DNA of 64,000 bases. It comes from Schaalia sp. Marseille-Q2122. GTDB taxonomy: Bacteria > Actinomycetota > Actinomycetes > Actinomycetales > Actinomycetaceae. The stretch is taken from the NCBI RefSeq assembly GCF_903645355.1, contig NZ_CAHJXR010000003.1:1-64000 (forward strand), given 5' to 3'. Below the pieces are notes generated by a model. That model was not told the DNA's origin, did no database searches, and saw nothing but the letters and a program-made list of their open reading frames with translations. Positions 61,528-64,000 of the stretch are shown here, one piece after another; positions within the stretch are counted from its first letter, which is position 1; each line of letters opens with the position of its first letter. A program made the translations under genes and the position numbers.

Positions 61528-61795
61528 GCGCTGCGCACAGAGATGCAGGGATGAACGAGTCAACACTGATGCTTACGGGGCAGCCCTAATAGTTTGCCAT
61601 GTCCCTGTGAATTTGCCGAATCGAAGAGGAAAGCGCCTGGGTGTGGGGCCTCTTACCCCACCCCTCCCTCTCTTTCAATGTCTCAATGAACTGCCTCTGA
61701 CCTGGACTTTTCGGCTGCCCAAGGGTTTGTTAGCCTAAACGAAGGCATATTCAAAGCCTAACAAAAGAGTTCCCTATCAACGTGAAGGACATTCA
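61528..61795. promoter_or_regulatory. Region between tRNA-Thr and the 5'-nucleotidase gene
   Basis: TTTGTTAG (61,726-61,733) and CTAACAAA (61,758-61,765) form an 8-bp inverted repeat 30 bases before the gene. The left half includes TTAGCCTAA, the centre of a DtxR consensus, with 14 of 19 positions matching overall. Either could be an operator; neither is proven. Confidence 0.35.
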
Positions 61796-64000
61796 ATGAA
61801 GAATCGGATTCTGCGCGGATCCGTCGCTTTCACCGCAGCCCTCGCCGTGGCCGCGACCCCTGTGGCAGCACTGGCCGACGGCAACGACGGCACTGCGGCC
61901 GAGGCGACAACCTCCACCACACAGCCGAGCACTGCGGCCGAGACGACCACCTCCACCGCACAGCCGAGCACTGCGGCCGAGACGACACCCCCCGCCGCAC
62001 AGCCGAGCACTGCGGCCGAGACGACCACCTCCACCGCACAGCCGACCACTGCGACACCCGCCACCACGGTCACTCTCGACCTCTTCAACCTCACTGACAT
62101 TCACGGACGCCTCGTCAAACGAATCGACCGCGGCGCCATCAAGGAAGCCGGCCTGGCCGAAATGCAGTGCTACATGGAGGCCCACGCCAACCCCAACAAG
62201 TCCTTCACCCTGCTCGGCGACAACATCGGCGCCTCCACCTTTGAATCCGGCTCCCTCAACGATAACCCCGTTGTCGCCGCCCTCAACCTCATGCGCCCCC
62301 TGGCCTCCACCATCGGCAACCACGAATTCGACGCCGGTAAGGACATCCTCAAGAAGCGCATCGACGGTACCGACCCCGCCTACATCAAGTTCGAATTCCC
62401 CTACCTCGGGGCCAACGTTGACGGCATGGGCACCTACGGCACCGACACCCCCTACCTCGGCGACTACGTCATCAAGGAAATCGCCGGAGTGAAGGTCGCC
62501 TACATCGGCGTCATTGCCGACGACGCCCCCGCAAAGCTGCCCGCCAGCGCCATCGAAGGCATCACCTTCAACGACCCCCACCCCAAGCTCGCCGCCCTCG
62601 CCAAGAGCCTCAAGGCCGAAGGTAAGGCCGACGTCGTTGTCGCCATGCTTGACGACGACGTGCGCCGCAACTACTCGCGCATGCCCGCTGAGGTCGACGT
62701 CCTCATGGGTGGAGACACCCACCGCCCCTACGAATTCGACCACGTTGACTCCAAGGAAACCCTTGAATCCGTCAACCCCCTGCTCGCTGGCGTCGCCTCC
62801 GGTTCCTACACCGACAACCTTGGCCTCGTCACCCTCACCTACGACACGACAGCCAAGAAGGTCCTCTCCGCTGACGCCAAGCTCATCAAGGCAGAAACCG
62901 TCGTCAAGGCCGTTGAAGGCAGCGACTGCCTGACCAACTCTCCCATCGCAGGTGTCATCAACACCTACATCGAGAAATCCAAGCCCCTGGGCGCAGTAGT
63001 CCTCGCCGACAACGCCACCGGTGACTTCCGACGCGGCACCTACGACGTCGAAGGAAAGGGAGCCACCGAGAACCGAGGCACCGAATCCGAAGTCGGAAAC
63101 CTCGTCGCCGACGCCTTCCACAAGGAAATCACCACCAAGGAAGGCAAGCCCGTCGACTTCGGCGTCACCAACGCCGGCGGCCTGCGTTCCGACCTCAAGC
63201 AGAAGGGCGGCGCCGTCACCGTCAAGGACGTCTTCAACCTCGCCCCCTTCTCCAACTACTCCGCCTACCGCGAAATCACCGGCGCACAATTCAAGCAGGC
63301 ACTCGAAAACCAGTGGACCACCCAGACGGGCGCAAACTCCCGTCCCCTGCTGCGCATGGCGACCTCCTCCAACGTCACCTACACCTACGATGCCACCCGC
63401 CCCATGGGCGAGCGCATCACCTCCGTCCTCATCAACGGAAAACCCCTGGACCCGGAGGCCACCTACATCGTCGGCTCGACCGACTTCGTCCTCAACGGCG
63501 GCGACTCCTACTTCCCGAAGTCCTCCGAAGTTGTGCGCACCGGCGAACTCGATCGTGACGTCATCGCCCGCCACCTCGGCAAACTCTCCAAGGCTGGCAC
63601 GCTGACCCCCTCAACCCTCAAGCGTGCAACCGGCATCATCCTGCCCACCGGCACCGTTGAACAGGGCGCACAGGTCGATTTCGCCCTGCGCAGCCTGTCC
63701 TTCACCGCTGGCGCCCAGGCTCAAAACGTCACCGTCATGGTCGGCTCGGCCAAGGGCAGCGCAAGCGTCAACAACAGCATCCAGGAAGCAACGCCAAACC
63801 TGCCCACCGCCATCATCACCACCGACGGCTTTGGTCAGGCACTCGTGCCCGTGAAGATCGACTTTGATCCGGCGAAGGTGTGCGCAGCTGGCGCTAAGAC
63901 CGCTGAACTTCCCGTCACCGTCACCAGCGAACTGGGCACACACATTCCCACTGCAGCCGGCCTGACCGTGACCGTCAAGTGCCCCGACACTGCTACCACC
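61796..64000 (+). CDS. Secreted 5'-nucleotidase / UshA-type metallophosphoesterase (partial)
   Basis: 735 residues up to the window edge, C-terminus missing. A signal peptide (about 1-27, ending ALAD) precedes a Thr/Ala repeat stalk (30-95). The catalytic domain starts with LFNLTDIHGRL (metal Asp and His), then LLGDNIGAS, TIGNHEFDAG (metal Asn-His) and MGGDTHRPY. The substrate domain starts near 400 with RGTESEVGNLVADAF and NAGGLRSDL, and VLNGGDSYF closes it. One metal motif reads MLDDDVRR where family members have a histidine, which is odd. A sortase signal may lie beyond the window. AAGGAC lies just before the ATG at 61,796. Confidence 0.87.
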   Translation, partial: MKNRILRGSVAFTAALAVAATPVAALADGNDGTAAEATTSTTQPSTAAETTTSTAQPSTAAETTPPAAQPSTAAETTTSTAQPTTATPATTVTLDLFNLTDIHGRLVKRIDRGAIKEAGLAEMQCYMEAHANPNKSFTLLGDNIGASTFESGSLNDNPVVAALNLMRPLASTIGNHEFDAGKDILKKRIDGTDPAYIKFEFPYLGANVDGMGTYGTDTPYLGDYVIKEIAGVKVAYIGVIADDAPAKLPASAIEGITFNDPHPKLAALAKSLKAEGKADVVVAMLDDDVRRNYSRMPAEVDVLMGGDTHRPYEFDHVDSKETLESVNPLLAGVASGSYTDNLGLVTLTYDTTAKKVLSADAKLIKAETVVKAVEGSDCLTNSPIAGVINTYIEKSKPLGAVVLADNATGDFRRGTYDVEGKGATENRGTESEVGNLVADAFHKEITTKEGKPVDFGVTNAGGLRSDLKQKGGAVTVKDVFNLAPFSNYSAYREITGAQFKQALENQWTTQTGANSRPLLRMATSSNVTYTYDATRPMGERITSVLINGKPLDPEATYIVGSTDFVLNGGDSYFPKSSEVVRTGELDRDVIARHLGKLSKAGTLTPSTLKRATGIILPTGTVEQGAQVDFALRSLSFTAGAQAQNVTVMVGSAKGSASVNNSIQEATPNLPTAIITTDGFGQALVPVKIDFDPAKVCAAGAKTAELPVTVTSELGTHIPTAAGLTVTVKCPDTATT
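61892..62047. repeat. Four 39-bp tandem repeats in the nucleotidase stalk
   Basis: Units start at 61,892, 61,931, 61,970 and 62,009 and encode the 13-residue repeat TAAETTTSTAQPS with minor changes. Length variation here would change the stalk without breaking the frame. Confidence 0.85.

Noticed and set aside
61793-63574. 593-residue open frame antisense to the 5'-nucleotidase
   Set aside because: Its Gly/Val/Asp-rich composition mirrors the plus-strand gene, which has a signal peptide and all metal motifs.

Overview
The window is high-GC, densely coded chromosomal DNA from an actinobacterium, most likely a member of the Actinomycetaceae (Actinomyces/Schaalia type). Reasons: the overall base composition, a clpB preceded by a HAIR operator, an LAxTG-type cell-wall sorting signal, actinobacterial families (DUF4032, DUF6318, DUF418, DUF5067) and a DtxR-type iron box. 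The genus is inferred; no rRNA is present.

Layout. 1-19,700 is mostly housekeeping: two DUF418 membrane-protein paralogues (the second frameshifted), clpB, a TetR regulator with a serine hydrolase, xth, an AlbA_2/Schlafen-like regulator bracketed by palindromic repeats, an SDR, a frameshifted LRR surface protein, pyrE, a HAD phosphatase, a SpoU methyltransferase, fbaA and an unrecognised Cys-rich protein. 19,734-39,902 is a roughly 20-kb type III CRISPR-Cas island of III-D character. 40,431-49,345 holds a lipoprotein, a stop-interrupted gene and a five-gene iron-box-controlled ECF plus ABC-exporter operon. 49,605-64,000 returns to core and surface functions: a CAP-domain lipoprotein, a glycerophosphodiesterase, DUF4032, a sugar ABC ATPase, a Ser/Thr kinase, two DsbA-like proteins, a DUF4190/DUF5067 protein, tRNA-Thr and a secreted 5'-nucleotidase cut by the window edge.

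The CRISPR island is the outstanding region. It encodes Cas6, a divergently transcribed TIR-SAVED protein, and a tightly coupled cas10 / csx10-like / cas7-cas7 fusion / csx19-like / large-RAMP operon. Two TA modules (BrnT/BrnA and RelE/Phd) and an antitoxin relic follow, then two CRISPR arrays (5 and 61 repeats, the last figure including one split repeat) with related leaders, then cas2 and an oversized cas1. Cas10 keeps the GGDD cyclase motif but shows no HD nuclease domain. TIR-SAVED is the only ancillary effector I recognise, and no CBASS cyclase is visible. The simplest reading is that target RNA makes Cas10 synthesise a cyclic oligoadenylate, SAVED binds it, and TIR destroys NAD+. The Cas1 N-terminus (about 210 residues) looks like a reverse transcriptase that has lost its catalytic aspartates. 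Both repeat families fold a 5-bp hairpin directly before an 8-nt handle. Many spacers read as sense coding sequence on the strand opposite the crRNA, as expected for RNA targeting.

All calls are by eye from sequence; no database search was run.
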